Positions 8,730 through 17,137 of a DNA stretch of 64,000 bases are shown piece after piece. A model generated the notes under the pieces. The model made no database searches and was not told the DNA's origin. It was given only the letters and a program-made list of their open reading frames with translations. The DNA lies in NCBI GenBank assembly GCA_041495845.1, contig JBGQDM010000004.1:1-64000 (forward strand). The letters run 5' to 3'. The translations under genes and the position numbers were made by a program. The DNA is from JBGQDM01 sp041495845. GTDB taxonomy: Bacteria > Acidobacteriota > Terriglobia > Terriglobales > Acidobacteriaceae. Each line of letters begins with the position of its first letter. Within the stretch, counting starts at the first letter, position 1.

Positions 8730-8889
8730 AGAATTTGAAAAGTTTGAAAAAACGATGCAGATTCTCGTGAAAGTACCGCACAGCGAGATCAAGGCCAAGC
8801 TGGATGCGGAGAAGGCGGCAAAAGCACAAAAAAGGAAGAAGGAATCTAGCCGTGGCAAAAGAAACCAGAACACTGATCGAACTGTCTGA
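8719..8889 (+). CDS. Small charged protein, second gene of the HEPN-like cluster
   Basis: A 56-residue protein with two amphipathic helices (NKEFEKFEKTMQILVKV, then HSEIKAKLDAEKAAKAQKRKK) and a basic tail. The ATG lies inside the end of the preceding HEPN-like frame and the 3' end overlaps the next gene, a tight arrangement that implies translational coupling. Small charged helical partners are common beside HEPN proteins as antitoxins, but that role is only a suggestion here. Confidence 0.6.
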   Translation: MTNKEFEKFEKTMQILVKVPHSEIKAKLDAEKAAKAQKRKKESSRGKRNQNTDRTV

Positions 8890-9166
8890 CATTCTCGGAG
8901 TTGAGATTGAATGCCATAATCCAAAGTGCAGAGCGAAGGTTATGTTACCAATTGGCTCGGAATTTCCATCGCAGGATTATCGCTGTTTTCAATGCCGTGC
9001 TGATTGGTTTGGCGCAAGCTTAGATGCTCAGAAGGGTGAGCCGATTGCGGCGGCAGTCAGTCAAATTAATGATCTGATGCGCCGCCTCGCGCAGCTCTCC
9101 AGCAAAGAGCGATCTGACATTCATGTGCCAATTCGGTTTCATGTGGGCAGCATATTGCAGGACTAG
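8852..9166 (+). CDS. Zinc-ribbon protein, third gene of the HEPN-like cluster
   Basis: A 104-residue protein starting at GTG behind a GGAAGAAGGA site. A zinc ribbon is formed by CHNPKC (residues about 22-27) and CFQC (about 47-50), giving four Cys ligands. The C-terminal half is helical (AVSQINDLMRRLAQLS) and may mediate dimerisation or partner binding. It overlaps the preceding small gene by 38 bases. The three genes from 7811 onward appear to be one operon. No matching named family was recognised. Confidence 0.7.
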   Translation: MAKETRTLIELSDILGVEIECHNPKCRAKVMLPIGSEFPSQDYRCFQCRADWFGASLDAQKGEPIAAAVSQINDLMRRLAQLSSKERSDIHVPIRFHVGSILQD

Positions 9167-9267
9167 CGCGGCCTCGGCCCGCGCTTCCGGGCGGTAAGGA
9201 CAGGACTCGGAGGAGCCGGTCCTAGGTTTGCGGCGGCGCTCCTGGCTGACGTACATTGACTTTCCTT

Positions 9268-10134
9268 TCAGGAACCGGCGATTTCTTCAAATACGTTTGT
9301 GCCGGATCCCTCGCGTGAATCCCAATGGAAGTGCTCTCGCATCCGTAGCCGTCCGTCTGCCAACACTTCTAGCTCGCAGATTGAAGAACCCCCATCGATT
9401 CGACCCGCTGGGTCGACCTGCACGAACCGGAAAGAGAGTTGTCCACCGGAAATGGTGCCGATCAACTGCCCGAGCCGTATGTTGCCACCGGAGTACTGCG
9501 CAGAAACCAGAGAACCTTCCTGGAAAAAACTGAACCGGGTTCCACTGCCCACCTCACCTTTGCTGTCCGTGGAGACCACATGCATGCGGATGCCGTCGAG
9601 GGATTTGAGTCTGGTCATGTCGCTACTCCCGGACCCTCCCGCCGTGGCCCGCATTGGCTTCCTCCCAGCCGCGTTCGCCTCTTCTGGTAAGTCAGCACCC
9701 AAGTGATGCGGCTGCTGGCTGCTGGATTGCTGGAGAGACGCGACGTACTCCGCCGGGAGTCCGATTCTCTGCGCCAGGGCACGCAGCTTGGCGGCGTATT
9801 CCGGGTTGCGTTCACCGGGCAAAGGAGGCTTCGGAAGGTTGTAGCAAAGTGCCGCAATCAAGCCTCCACTCGCCATCTGCGCGAGCACGGCCTGCGGTTT
9901 GTATGCCTGGACGCTCGGGTCGGAATAAAGGCGATCCAGCTCGGCCAGGGTGAGTGAGAACACGAGCCCATGAACTCGGCCCCCAGGCGTGGGAACAAGT
10001 GCCGCACGGTGGCCAATCCGGAGGGTGAAGCCGTCGACGGAAGCCATCTCAGCGTCCTTCGCTTCCATGCCCTTGGCGTGGAGAAGGTCCGCATCCATAA
10101 ACAGCCCATAGAAAAAAACGTCTGTGCGCCGCAA
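9268..10134 (-). CDS. Gamma-glutamylcyclotransferase-like protein fused to a second domain
   Basis: Residues 1-150 form an AIG2/gamma-glutamylcyclotransferase-like domain: FFYGLFMDADLL at the start and RVHGLVFSL later are typical, as is the ERNPEYAAKLRALA region. A variable linker leads to a separate C-terminal domain (about 173-288) of the kind often misnamed N-acetylglutamate synthase in databases, with GEVGSGTRFSFFQEG and FHWDSREGSGTNVFEE. The TTG start follows a full AAGGAGG site. Inside the frame, Met173 is also preceded by GGGAG at seven bases, so the two domains may be made as separate products too. Substrates are unknown. Confidence 0.8.
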   Translation of the reverse strand: MRRTDVFFYGLFMDADLLHAKGMEAKDAEMASVDGFTLRIGHRAALVPTPGGRVHGLVFSLTLAELDRLYSDPSVQAYKPQAVLAQMASGGLIAALCYNLPKPPLPGERNPEYAAKLRALAQRIGLPAEYVASLQQSSSQQPHHLGADLPEEANAAGRKPMRATAGGSGSSDMTRLKSLDGIRMHVVSTDSKGEVGSGTRFSFFQEGSLVSAQYSGGNIRLGQLIGTISGGQLSFRFVQVDPAGRIDGGSSICELEVLADGRLRMREHFHWDSREGSGTNVFEEIAGS

Positions 10135-10264
10135 TCGATCCTCCTTGTGCCATCAGCCCTACAGCACCCGACTCCCGCCCGTGGTTCGAACTGCGGGACC
10201 TTGTGCTTGCCGAATGGCAATCTTTTCGAGGCGCGGCTTCGCCCGCACCACAAAGTCGTTGGTG

Positions 10265-10444
10265 TTAAGAACTTTTGCCTTCCCGAACGCACTCCCGCGG
10301 CCGCTGCCAATGCTCCCTCGAGTGCGCCGGCCGGTCGGGCAGGGAAGTAAAGTAAGCGTCAATGTGGTCGATGAGGCGGTACCCAAGACGGCGGCGAGTG
10401 GCGGAGTCGAGAGCGAAGTTCATGGCTGCAGCATTGGACGCCAT
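10265..10444 (-). pseudogene. N-terminal remnant of a pyridoxal-dependent decarboxylase
   Basis: The first about 40 residues, including MNFALDSATRRRLGYRLIDH and DAYFTSLPDRPA, look like the N-terminal helical segment of group II aromatic-amino-acid decarboxylases. The frame then drifts into unrelated sequence and stops, so the PLP domain with its lysine is missing. The rest of 10135-10545 holds no recognisable gene. Best read as a truncated relic. Confidence 0.55.
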
Positions 10445-10545
10445 TGTGACCGGCAAGTTGCGAAAATTCTATCCGGAACTTGCGCTTGAATTGCTCCAAT
10501 CGCAGTTCCCGCTGCTACAATCTTTCTTTTCCTGAAAGGATTCAC

Positions 10546-11004
<459 letters not shown>

Positions 11005-11085
11005 ACGTCGATTGTGACAATTTCGGGTCGTCGGCGTATTATTTTCCGCGGCTCGCTGCAAGACAAAATTGACCGGAGGATTTCC

Positions 11086-11514
11086 ATGAAGAAGATTTTG
11101 CTGCTCCTCGCGTTCCTGCTGCTGGCGATCGCGGCCCTTGCGCAGGAACATTACACGGAAGGCCCAGTTTGGCGCGTGACCACCGTTCGCGTGAAGCCGG
11201 GTCAGCTCGACGCCTACCTCACCAGCCTGCGCCAGGCCACCAAGCCTTTGCTTGAAGAACAAAAGAAACAGGGCATGATCCTCGACTACAAGTTGTTTTT
11301 GAAGGAAACCAGACACAACCCGGAAGACTGGGACATTGCCCTCTGCATCCTGTTCAAGAACCACGCCGCTCTCGACGGTCTGGCGGCGAAAGGCGAAGCC
11401 GTCCGCGACAAGGTCCTCGGCGGCAAGCCGCAGGCGCAGCAACTATCCGACAAGCGCAATGAAATCCGCGAGGTTCTGAGTTCGGATCAGTTGCAGGAAA
11501 TCATGCTGAAGTAG
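11086..11514 (+). CDS. Secreted dimeric alpha/beta-barrel-like protein
   Basis: A signal peptide (residues 1-19, ending ALAQ) is followed by about 120 residues with a ferredoxin-like plan: strand VWRVTTVRVKPGQ, helix DAYLTSLRQATKPLLEEQ, and strand WDIALCILFKN. The order of these elements and the FKN motif match the protein at 21572-22018. Such folds usually form dimers and may bind small hydrophobic ligands or heme-like compounds. The ATG is preceded by GGAGGA. No specific function is known. Confidence 0.8.
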   Translation: MKKILLLLAFLLLAIAALAQEHYTEGPVWRVTTVRVKPGQLDAYLTSLRQATKPLLEEQKKQGMILDYKLFLKETRHNPEDWDIALCILFKNHAALDGLAAKGEAVRDKVLGGKPQAQQLSDKRNEIREVLSSDQLQEIMLK

Positions 11515-11530
11515 GAAGGAAAACCTTTGC

Positions 11531-11562
11531 CGGGGCTGGTTTTCGGGCCCGCCCCGCCTTTT
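11531..11562 (+). terminator. Probable terminator after the secreted protein gene
   Basis: CGGGGC (11531-11536) pairs with GCCCCG (11551-11556) and is followed by CCTTTTG. The stem is short and the T-run only four bases, so this is a moderate candidate. Confidence 0.5.
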
Positions 11563-11601
11563 GTGCCGGCCGTTGCCGGCGGTCAATGGCCGTGCTTCCG
11601 G

Positions 11602-11607
11602 TATACT
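11602..11607 (+). promoter_or_regulatory. Putative -10 element of a leaderless nuoI transcript
   Basis: TATACT lies exactly eight bases before the ATG at 11616 and no Shine-Dalgarno sequence is present. With a normal -10 to +1 distance, transcription would begin at or next to the start codon. Confidence 0.5.
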
Positions 11608-11615
11608 ATCCGGGT

Positions 11616-12137
11616 ATGTCGGTGATCAAAGATGTCGGCGCCATCGCCCACGGGATGGGCATCACCTTCAAGGAGATGCTCTCGCCCACGGTGGTGGAGA
11701 ACTATCCTGACGGCCCCGGCCCGTTCAAGGGGGCGAAATTCCAGGAACGTTTTCGCGGCGTGCACGTGTTGCAGCGCGACGAGAACGGTCTGGAAAAGTG
11801 TGTCGCCTGCTTCCTCTGCGCCGCCGCCTGTCCTGCGAATTGCATTTATATCGAGGCTGCAGAAAACACCGAGACCAATCGCGTCAGCGGCGCCGAGCGC
11901 TACGCCCGCGTCTACAACATCGATTACAATCGATGTATATTTTGTGGGTACTGCGTCGAGGCCTGCCCCACGGACGCGATTACGCACGGGCACGGATTTG
12001 AAATCGCGTCGTTTAATGCCAGCAACCTGGTGTACCGCAAAGAGCAATTGCTGGCGATCAAGCCGGCATACTTGGGCGAGAGCGTGACCTTTAACAAAGC
12101 GGAGATGGATGGCCGAGGCGGGGAGCTGCCCGGCTGA
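11616..12137 (+). CDS. nuoI: NADH-quinone oxidoreductase subunit I
   Basis: This subunit carries the two [4Fe-4S] clusters (N6a and N6b) that pass electrons from NuoG towards NuoB in complex I, on the cytoplasmic side of the membrane. Both cluster motifs are intact: Cys62, 65, 68, 72 in CVACFLCAAAC and Cys107, 110, 113, 117 in CIFCGYCVEAC. At about 173 residues it has the usual size. It stands alone here with no other nuo gene nearby, so it is either an orphan subunit or a second copy. An upstream in-frame ATG at 11586 is possible, but the one chosen fits a leaderless start. Confidence 0.92.
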   Translation: MSVIKDVGAIAHGMGITFKEMLSPTVVENYPDGPGPFKGAKFQERFRGVHVLQRDENGLEKCVACFLCAAACPANCIYIEAAENTETNRVSGAERYARVYNIDYNRCIFCGYCVEACPTDAITHGHGFEIASFNASNLVYRKEQLLAIKPAYLGESVTFNKAEMDGRGGELPG

Positions 12138-12161
12138 ATCTCTCCGCATCAAGAGACACAG

Positions 12162-12187
12162 AGCCGGTCCCGCAAGGGCCGGCTTTC
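12162..12187 (+). terminator. Stem-loop between nuoI and metH
   Basis: AGCCGG (12162-12167) pairs with CCGGCT (12179-12184), with an inner CCC-GCAA-GGG hairpin, giving about nine base pairs. Only TTTCG-like bases follow, so termination may be partial. No cobalamin or SAM riboswitch could be made out in the short gap before metH. Confidence 0.5.
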
Positions 12188-12216
12188 GTATATAGGGAAC
12201 TGAAAGCGAAGCACTG

Positions 12217-15200
12217 ATGTCTGATTTTCTACAACTCGTGCGCGAACGCGTGGTCGTCTACGACGGCGCCATGGGCACCAGCATTCAAACGCAGCAGCCC
12301 AGCCTGGATGACTTCTGGGGCAACGAAGGGTGCAACGAAATTCTTTGCCTGAGCCGTCCGGAGTTGATTCGGGACATTCATGCCGCGTTCTTCCAGGTGG
12401 GTTGCGACGTGGTGGAGACCAACACCTTCGGCGCTACCCGCATTGTGTTGGCGGAATACAACTTGCAGGACAAGGTGCTGGAGATCAACCGGGCCGCGGG
12501 AAAACTGGCGCGTGAAGTGGCGCAGCAGTTTGCCAAGCCAGGCCAGCCGCGATTTGTGGCGGGCTCTCTCGGCCCCAGCACCAAGCTGCCCTCACTCGGG
12601 CACATCAGCTTCGACGACATGGCGGCTGCGTTCGAGGAACAGGCGCAAGGTCTGATCGAAGGCGGCGTGGACATTCTGCTGGTCGAGACATGCCAGGACC
12701 TGCTGCAGGCAAAAGCCGCGCTGGCCGGGGTGTTTGACGCTTTACAGAAATCCGGCAAACGGCTGCCAGTGCAGATGCAGGTGACGCTCGAAGCGACCGG
12801 CACCATGCTGCTAGGCACGGAAATTGGCGCCGCGCTGACCACCCTCGAGCCCTACGACGTGGACATCATCGGCCTGAATTGCGCCACCGGGCCCGAGGAG
12901 ATGAACGACGCGGTACGGTATCTCGGTGCCAACTCCACCAAGCATGTGTCCGTTCTGCCCAACGCCGGGCTGCCACAGAACGTGGGCGGCCACGCGGTCT
13001 ACAAGCTCACGCCGGAAGTGCTGGCGCAGTATCACCGCCGCTTTGTTGTCGAGTACGGGGTACGGGTGGTGGGAGGTTGCTGCGGCACCACCCCCGAACA
13101 CCTGAAAGCGGTGGTGGAGGCGGTCAGCGGGGTGGAGCCGGCGCGCCGCGAAGTACAAGCCACTGGGGCGGCATCCAGCGCCTATACATCGGTACCGCTC
13201 GATCTGGAGCCCAAGCCTCTCATTGTCGCGGAAGAGCTCAATACCACCACGCGGGTCGAGCACTTCCGCAACCTGGTGCGCGCCCGCAAGTATGACGACA
13301 TCCTCACCCTGGCGCGCAAGCTGGTGAACGACGGTTCCCACATGCTTGACTTGTGTTGCGCCGTCGTCGGCGAGGATGAAAAGGGCTACATCACGTCGAT
13401 TTTGGAGAAGATCGCCACCCGCGTGCCCGCGCCGGTGCTGGTGGATTCGACCGAAGCGGACGTAGTCGAAGCCGCGCTCAAGCGCATTCCGGGCAAAGCC
13501 ATCATCAACTCCATCAATCTGGAAGATGGCGAGAAGCGGACCTCGAAAGTGCTGCCCATGGCCAAGCGCTATGGCGCGGCGGTGATCGCGCTCACGATTG
13601 ATGAGGAAGGCATGGCGCTGACGGCCGATCGAAAGGTCGCGGTGGCCAAACGCATCTTTGAGCTGGCCACGAAGAAGTATGGCATCCGCCCGGTCGACAT
13701 TATCTTCGATGCGTTGACACTGCCCATTTCCACCGGCCAGGATGACTATCGCAGCGCCGGCGTGGAAACGCTGAATGCGGTCGAACGCATTGTGCGCGAG
13801 TTGCCCGAGGTGAGCACCATTCTCGGTGTAAGCAATATTTCCTTTGGTCTGGACGCGTATCCGCGGCGGGTGCTCAATTCCGTATTCATGCACGAAGCGG
13901 TGGAGCGCGGCCTGGATATTGCCATCGTCAATTACACGAAGATCTATCCGCTCTACAAGATTCCGCACGAAGAAGTGGAACTGGCGCGGCGGCTGATCTT
14001 TCACGACACCTCGCAGGGCGATCCGCTACAGGTCTACATGGCGCACTTTGCCGGCCAGAAGGGCAAGCCCCAGGCGGAGAGCCGGGCGCACGTTGAGGCC
14101 CTGTCGATTGAAGACAAGCTGAAGTACGCCATCATCAACGGGGAGAAGTCAGTGGGCGAGGGGGCGCAAAAGCAGTCGCTGGATGAACTGCTGGAGGCGG
14201 CGTTGGCCAATTACTCGCCGCTGGAACTCATCAACACGGTGCTGCTCGACGGCATGCGCACGGTGGGCGAACTCTTCGGCGCGCGCAAGATGCAGCTACC
14301 CTCCGTGCTGGATTCCGCCGCGGTGATGAAGCACGCTGTGGCCTACCTGGAACCAAAGATGGAGAAGAAGGCGGGTTCGCAGAAGGCGACCATCGTGCTG
14401 GCCACGGTGAAGGGCGATGTCCACGATATTGGCAAGAACCTGGTGGACATTATTCTGACCAACAACGGGTACCGGGTGGTCAATTTGGGTATCAAGCAAC
14501 CGGGCGATGTCATTATCAAGGCGGCGCAGGAGCACAAAGCCGACGCCATTGGGCTGAGCGGGCTGCTGGTCAAGTCCACGCTGGAAATGAAATATGTTCT
14601 ACAGGACCTGCAGCGGCAAAATCTGCTTTATCCGGTGATCTGCGGCGGCGCGGCGCTGACGCGCAAATATGTGGAAGATGATCTGCGGCGCGAGTATTCC
14701 TCAGCGGTGTTCTATGCGGGGGACGCCTTCGACGGCTTGCACGTGATGGAGGACTTGGCTTCGCCAAACGGGGCGTATCAGAAGCGCATGGAGGAGGGCC
14801 GCACCGTAAAGGACTACTCCAAGGCGGCGGTGGTGGACGCGGTGGATGGGCCCGTATTCAGCGAGCGCAGCACGGTGGTGACGGATGCGCCGCACATTCC
14901 CACGCCGCCATTCTGGGGAGTGCGTGTCCGCAAGGACTACGACCTGCGGGAAATCTTTCGCTACATCAACGATACTGCGCTGTTCAAGAACCAGTGGCAA
15001 CTAAAGACCGCGTCGCAGGAAGATTATGTGCGGCTGGTGAGGGACAAGTATCGCGGGATCAAAGAGCAGCTCCAGGAAGAAGTGTTGGCCAGCGGGGTGT
15101 TTGAGCCCAAGGTGGTGTATGGATATTTCCCGGCGCTGGGCGAGGGGAATGACATTATTGTGTATGAGCCAGACACGCGGGCGGGGGCGCCCGCGCCACA

Positions 15201-15702
15201 CGAGCTCTTGCGTTTTACTTTCCCGCGGCAGAAGGAAGGGCGCAGGCTCTGCATCTCGGATTTTGTGGCACGCAGAGCCTCCGGCAAGATGGATGTTCTG
15301 GGCATTTCGCTGGTCACCATCGGATCACGTGCCAGTGAGGAGACGCAGCGCCTCTTTGAAGCCGGGGAGTACACGCGCTATCTCTACCTGCACGGCTTGA
15401 GCGTGGAGACGGCGGAGGCGCTGGCCGAGTATCTCCACAAGAAAATGCGCGAAGAGCTGGGCATTGCGGGTGAAGATTCGGAGCGCATTTCCGATTTATT
15501 TCATCAGAAGTATCGGGGCTCGCGCTATTCGTTTGGCTATCCCGCGTGTCCTCATCTGGAAGACCAGACGAAACTGTTTGCGCTGTTGCATCCGGAAGAG
15601 AATGTGGGCGTGCGGCTGACCACGGGCTTTCTGCTGGAGCCGGAACAGTCGACGTCGGCGATCGTGGTACATCATCCCGCAGCGAAGTATTTTGTGGTGT
15701 AG
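12217..15702 (+). CDS. metH: Cobalamin-dependent methionine synthase
   Basis: MetH transfers a methyl group from 5-methyltetrahydrofolate through cob(I)alamin to homocysteine. All four modules are present in 1161 residues: homocysteine domain (about 1-310, zinc ligands in GLNCATG and GGCCGT), pterin domain (about 340-610), B12 module with DVHDIGKNL (His about 735) and the AdoMet-dependent reactivation domain (about 890-1161). It is slightly shorter than the E. coli enzyme. Within the reactivation domain, a stretch coded by 15185-15212 (GAPAPHELL) matches a palindromic intergenic repeat found elsewhere in the window, so the gene may have absorbed a repeat unit. A strong terminator follows. Confidence 0.96.
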   Translation: MSDFLQLVRERVVVYDGAMGTSIQTQQPSLDDFWGNEGCNEILCLSRPELIRDIHAAFFQVGCDVVETNTFGATRIVLAEYNLQDKVLEINRAAGKLAREVAQQFAKPGQPRFVAGSLGPSTKLPSLGHISFDDMAAAFEEQAQGLIEGGVDILLVETCQDLLQAKAALAGVFDALQKSGKRLPVQMQVTLEATGTMLLGTEIGAALTTLEPYDVDIIGLNCATGPEEMNDAVRYLGANSTKHVSVLPNAGLPQNVGGHAVYKLTPEVLAQYHRRFVVEYGVRVVGGCCGTTPEHLKAVVEAVSGVEPARREVQATGAASSAYTSVPLDLEPKPLIVAEELNTTTRVEHFRNLVRARKYDDILTLARKLVNDGSHMLDLCCAVVGEDEKGYITSILEKIATRVPAPVLVDSTEADVVEAALKRIPGKAIINSINLEDGEKRTSKVLPMAKRYGAAVIALTIDEEGMALTADRKVAVAKRIFELATKKYGIRPVDIIFDALTLPISTGQDDYRSAGVETLNAVERIVRELPEVSTILGVSNISFGLDAYPRRVLNSVFMHEAVERGLDIAIVNYTKIYPLYKIPHEEVELARRLIFHDTSQGDPLQVYMAHFAGQKGKPQAESRAHVEALSIEDKLKYAIINGEKSVGEGAQKQSLDELLEAALANYSPLELINTVLLDGMRTVGELFGARKMQLPSVLDSAAVMKHAVAYLEPKMEKKAGSQKATIVLATVKGDVHDIGKNLVDIILTNNGYRVVNLGIKQPGDVIIKAAQEHKADAIGLSGLLVKSTLEMKYVLQDLQRQNLLYPVICGGAALTRKYVEDDLRREYSSAVFYAGDAFDGLHVMEDLASPNGAYQKRMEEGRTVKDYSKAAVVDAVDGPVFSERSTVVTDAPHIPTPPFWGVRVRKDYDLREIFRYINDTALFKNQWQLKTASQEDYVRLVRDKYRGIKEQLQEEVLASGVFEPKVVYGYFPALGEGNDIIVYEPDTRAGAPAPHELLRFTFPRQKEGRRLCISDFVARRASGKMDVLGISLVTIGSRASEETQRLFEAGEYTRYLYLHGLSVETAEALAEYLHKKMREELGIAGEDSERISDLFHQKYRGSRYSFGYPACPHLEDQTKLFALLHPEENVGVRLTTGFLLEPEQSTSAIVVHHPAAKYFVV
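15185..15212 (+). repeat. REP-like repeat unit embedded in metH
   Basis: These 28 bases, starting GGGCGCCC and containing CGCCACACGA, match 58580-58607 at 25 of 28 positions. The other copy is in non-coding DNA, whereas this one is in frame within the MetH reactivation domain. A shorter related string, CCCGCGCCACACG, occurs in the repeat field near 17662. Confidence 0.6.
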
Positions 15703-15719
15703 CTAGGAAGCACAAAGCC

Positions 15720-15749
15720 AAGGCGCGGCATTACAGCCCGCGCCTTTTG
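15720..15749 (+). terminator. Rho-independent terminator after metH
   Basis: AAGGCGCGG (15720-15728) pairs with CCGCGCCTT (15738-15746), followed by TTGCTTT. The stem is nearly the same as those at 17041 and 19208, so this genome seems to reuse one terminator type. Confidence 0.88.
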
Positions 15750-15877
15750 CTTTCGGAATGTGCTAGAAGTGCGCAGTTGTTTTGCTGATTGCTATGCTCT
15801 ATGGTCAACAGGCCGTGACAAGAGCCTACCAAGCGTCAAGCACTTAAGAGTCCGAATCGTCAACAGCTTCCACTCGG

Positions 15878-15899
15878 TATCCACAGATTTTCCACAGGT
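15878..15899 (+). promoter_or_regulatory. Tandem 11-bp direct repeats upstream of the Panacea gene
   Basis: Two adjacent 11-base units, TATCCACAGAT and TTTCCACAGGT, share nine positions and sit one helical turn apart, ending ten bases before the antitoxin ATG. This placement suits an operator for autoregulation. The second unit also matches the relaxed DnaA box TTWTNCACA, but two boxes alone do not make an origin. Confidence 0.5.
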
Positions 15900-15909
15900 A
15901 CATGATAGG

Positions 15910-16479
15910 ATGAGCATCATGGGCCTAATGTTCGACGAGCGCAAGGCCACGGAAGCCGCCTCCCTCTTCCTGATGCTTCGCGGCCGGCGAATGCACTACA
16001 TGAAGCTCATCAAGCTTCTCTATCTCGCGGACCGCGAGGCGCTCCTGCGATGGGGGATCCCTATAACAACAGACACCTATGTCTCGATGGATCACGGCCC
16101 CGTGGTTAGCACCATCTATGACCTGATCAGGCGAAGAGTTGAAGGTCTCACGTGGGCAGAATACATCTCGGCACCTATGGGCGATAGGGATAAGGAAGTA
16201 GAGCTAATCAAAGATGTGAAACTCTCTCGCCTGTCGCGGGCCGAAGAGCAGTTGATTCATGAAGTGTTCGAGCACTACGGAAGCTGGAACCGATACGCCT
16301 TAAGAGACTACGTTCTCCACAAGTTGCCAGAATGGCAAGATCCCGAGGGAACCTCAATCCCGATAACGATTGCTGACATCCTGAAAGCCGGCGGCGAGGA
16401 CGAAGAGGAAATTGCGGCCGTTGAGAGAGAGTTGAATGCCGCGGGCGCTGCGGAAAAGGGTTTCCGCCGGATTGTGTAG
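15910..16479 (+). CDS. Panacea-domain (DUF4065, SocA/GepA-like) antitoxin
   Basis: This 189-residue protein has the Panacea fold: KLIKLLYLADREALLRWG and TDTYVSMDHGPVVSTIYDL are diagnostic of the SocA/GepA/DUF4065 family. Panacea proteins act as antitoxins for many unrelated toxins, some with help from proteases. The helical C-terminal part (about 150-189) would be the toxin-binding region. The stop codon is directly followed by the ATG of the next gene, as in two-gene toxin-antitoxin operons. The start at 15910 begins just before the conserved N-terminal helix. Confidence 0.85.
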   Translation: MSIMGLMFDERKATEAASLFLMLRGRRMHYMKLIKLLYLADREALLRWGIPITTDTYVSMDHGPVVSTIYDLIRRRVEGLTWAEYISAPMGDRDKEVELIKDVKLSRLSRAEEQLIHEVFEHYGSWNRYALRDYVLHKLPEWQDPEGTSIPITIADILKAGGEDEEEIAAVERELNAAGAAEKGFRRIV

Positions 16480-16857
16480 ATGGCCGGATATGGCGACACC
16501 TTCCTTTTCTGCGACAAAGATGACGAGGAAGCCCACCTCAATATTGTCATAACGGAACCTACGAGCACTGGCGAAGTGATCACCGTAGCTGTGACCACTC
16601 GACACAAGAAATCCGATGCAATGGTTCCGCTGGAAGTCGGCGATCACCCCTATATCAAGCATCCCTCCGTATTGACCTTCGCCTATGCGAAGATCAGGAC
16701 GATAACAGCAATCGAGAAGGTCATCGAGAACGGGGATGCCAAGAAATGCGAACCCATGGATGAGAAGTTCCTGCGAAGGGCTCGTAGCGCACTGACGGAA
16801 TCCGAATTCACGCCTTATGAAGTAGTGGAGTTTTACCGAGGACTGGGCTTGGAGTGA
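16480..16857 (+). CDS. Probable toxin partner of the Panacea antitoxin
   Basis: A 125-residue protein translated directly after the antitoxin (TAGATG junction, no gap). The N-terminal part (LNIVITEPTSTGEVITVAVTT and then VPLEVGDHPYIKHPSVLTF) has the strand order of SH3-like PemK/MazF-fold toxins, which cut RNA. The match is by pattern only and the usual catalytic residues cannot be assigned. The C-terminal half is helical (DEKFLRRARSALTESE). Context with a Panacea protein makes a toxin role likely, but it is not shown. Confidence 0.7.
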   Translation: MAGYGDTFLFCDKDDEEAHLNIVITEPTSTGEVITVAVTTRHKKSDAMVPLEVGDHPYIKHPSVLTFAYAKIRTITAIEKVIENGDAKKCEPMDEKFLRRARSALTESEFTPYEVVEFYRGLGLE

Positions 16858-17040
16858 AGATGAAAATGGAACCGTGGCGGCCAGTTTTTGTCGTGACAGG
16901 ACACCTTCCTCAATTTCTTGTCAAGCCCCCGAAATCGCCGTTTTGCTGCCATCTGGCTGATTTCATTCATAAAATGTTCCTCCGCCGCGTGTCGGTTTAC
17001 CCCCTTCCAATTTGATATTCTGAATACAGAGGGACAGTTC

Positions 17041-17073
17041 AAAGGCGCAGGCCATGCGGCCCGCGCCTTTTCC
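17041..17073 (+). terminator. Rho-independent terminator after the toxin-antitoxin pair
   Basis: AAAGGCGC (17041-17048) pairs with GCGCCTTT (17063-17070), with an inner GCC-GGC pairing, and TCCTTTG follows. The stem closely resembles the metH terminator. The 180 bases before it hold no gene. Confidence 0.82.
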
Positions 17074-17137
17074 TTTGATATCAACAAAACTGATGAAAGC
17101 GGGAGTGCCGGCCAACCAGCCGGCCATTTTCTTGAGG

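Noticed and set aside
12138..12216. Cobalamin or SAM riboswitch before metH
   Set aside because: The gap is only 79 bases and holds just one simple hairpin; no riboswitch core could be found.
12811..14004. Minus-strand open frame of 397 codons within metH
   Set aside because: It is opposite the conserved pterin domain of MetH and is rich in His/Arg with no family signal.
15878..15899. Replication origin suggested by two DnaA-box-like strings
   Set aside because: Only two boxes, no AT-rich unwinding region and no dnaA or dnaN nearby; an operator is simpler.
16858..17040. Possible small gene between the toxin and the PD-(D/E)XK gene
   Set aside because: No frame with start site or protein-like composition was seen; the stretch looks like intergenic repeat-type DNA ending in a terminator.
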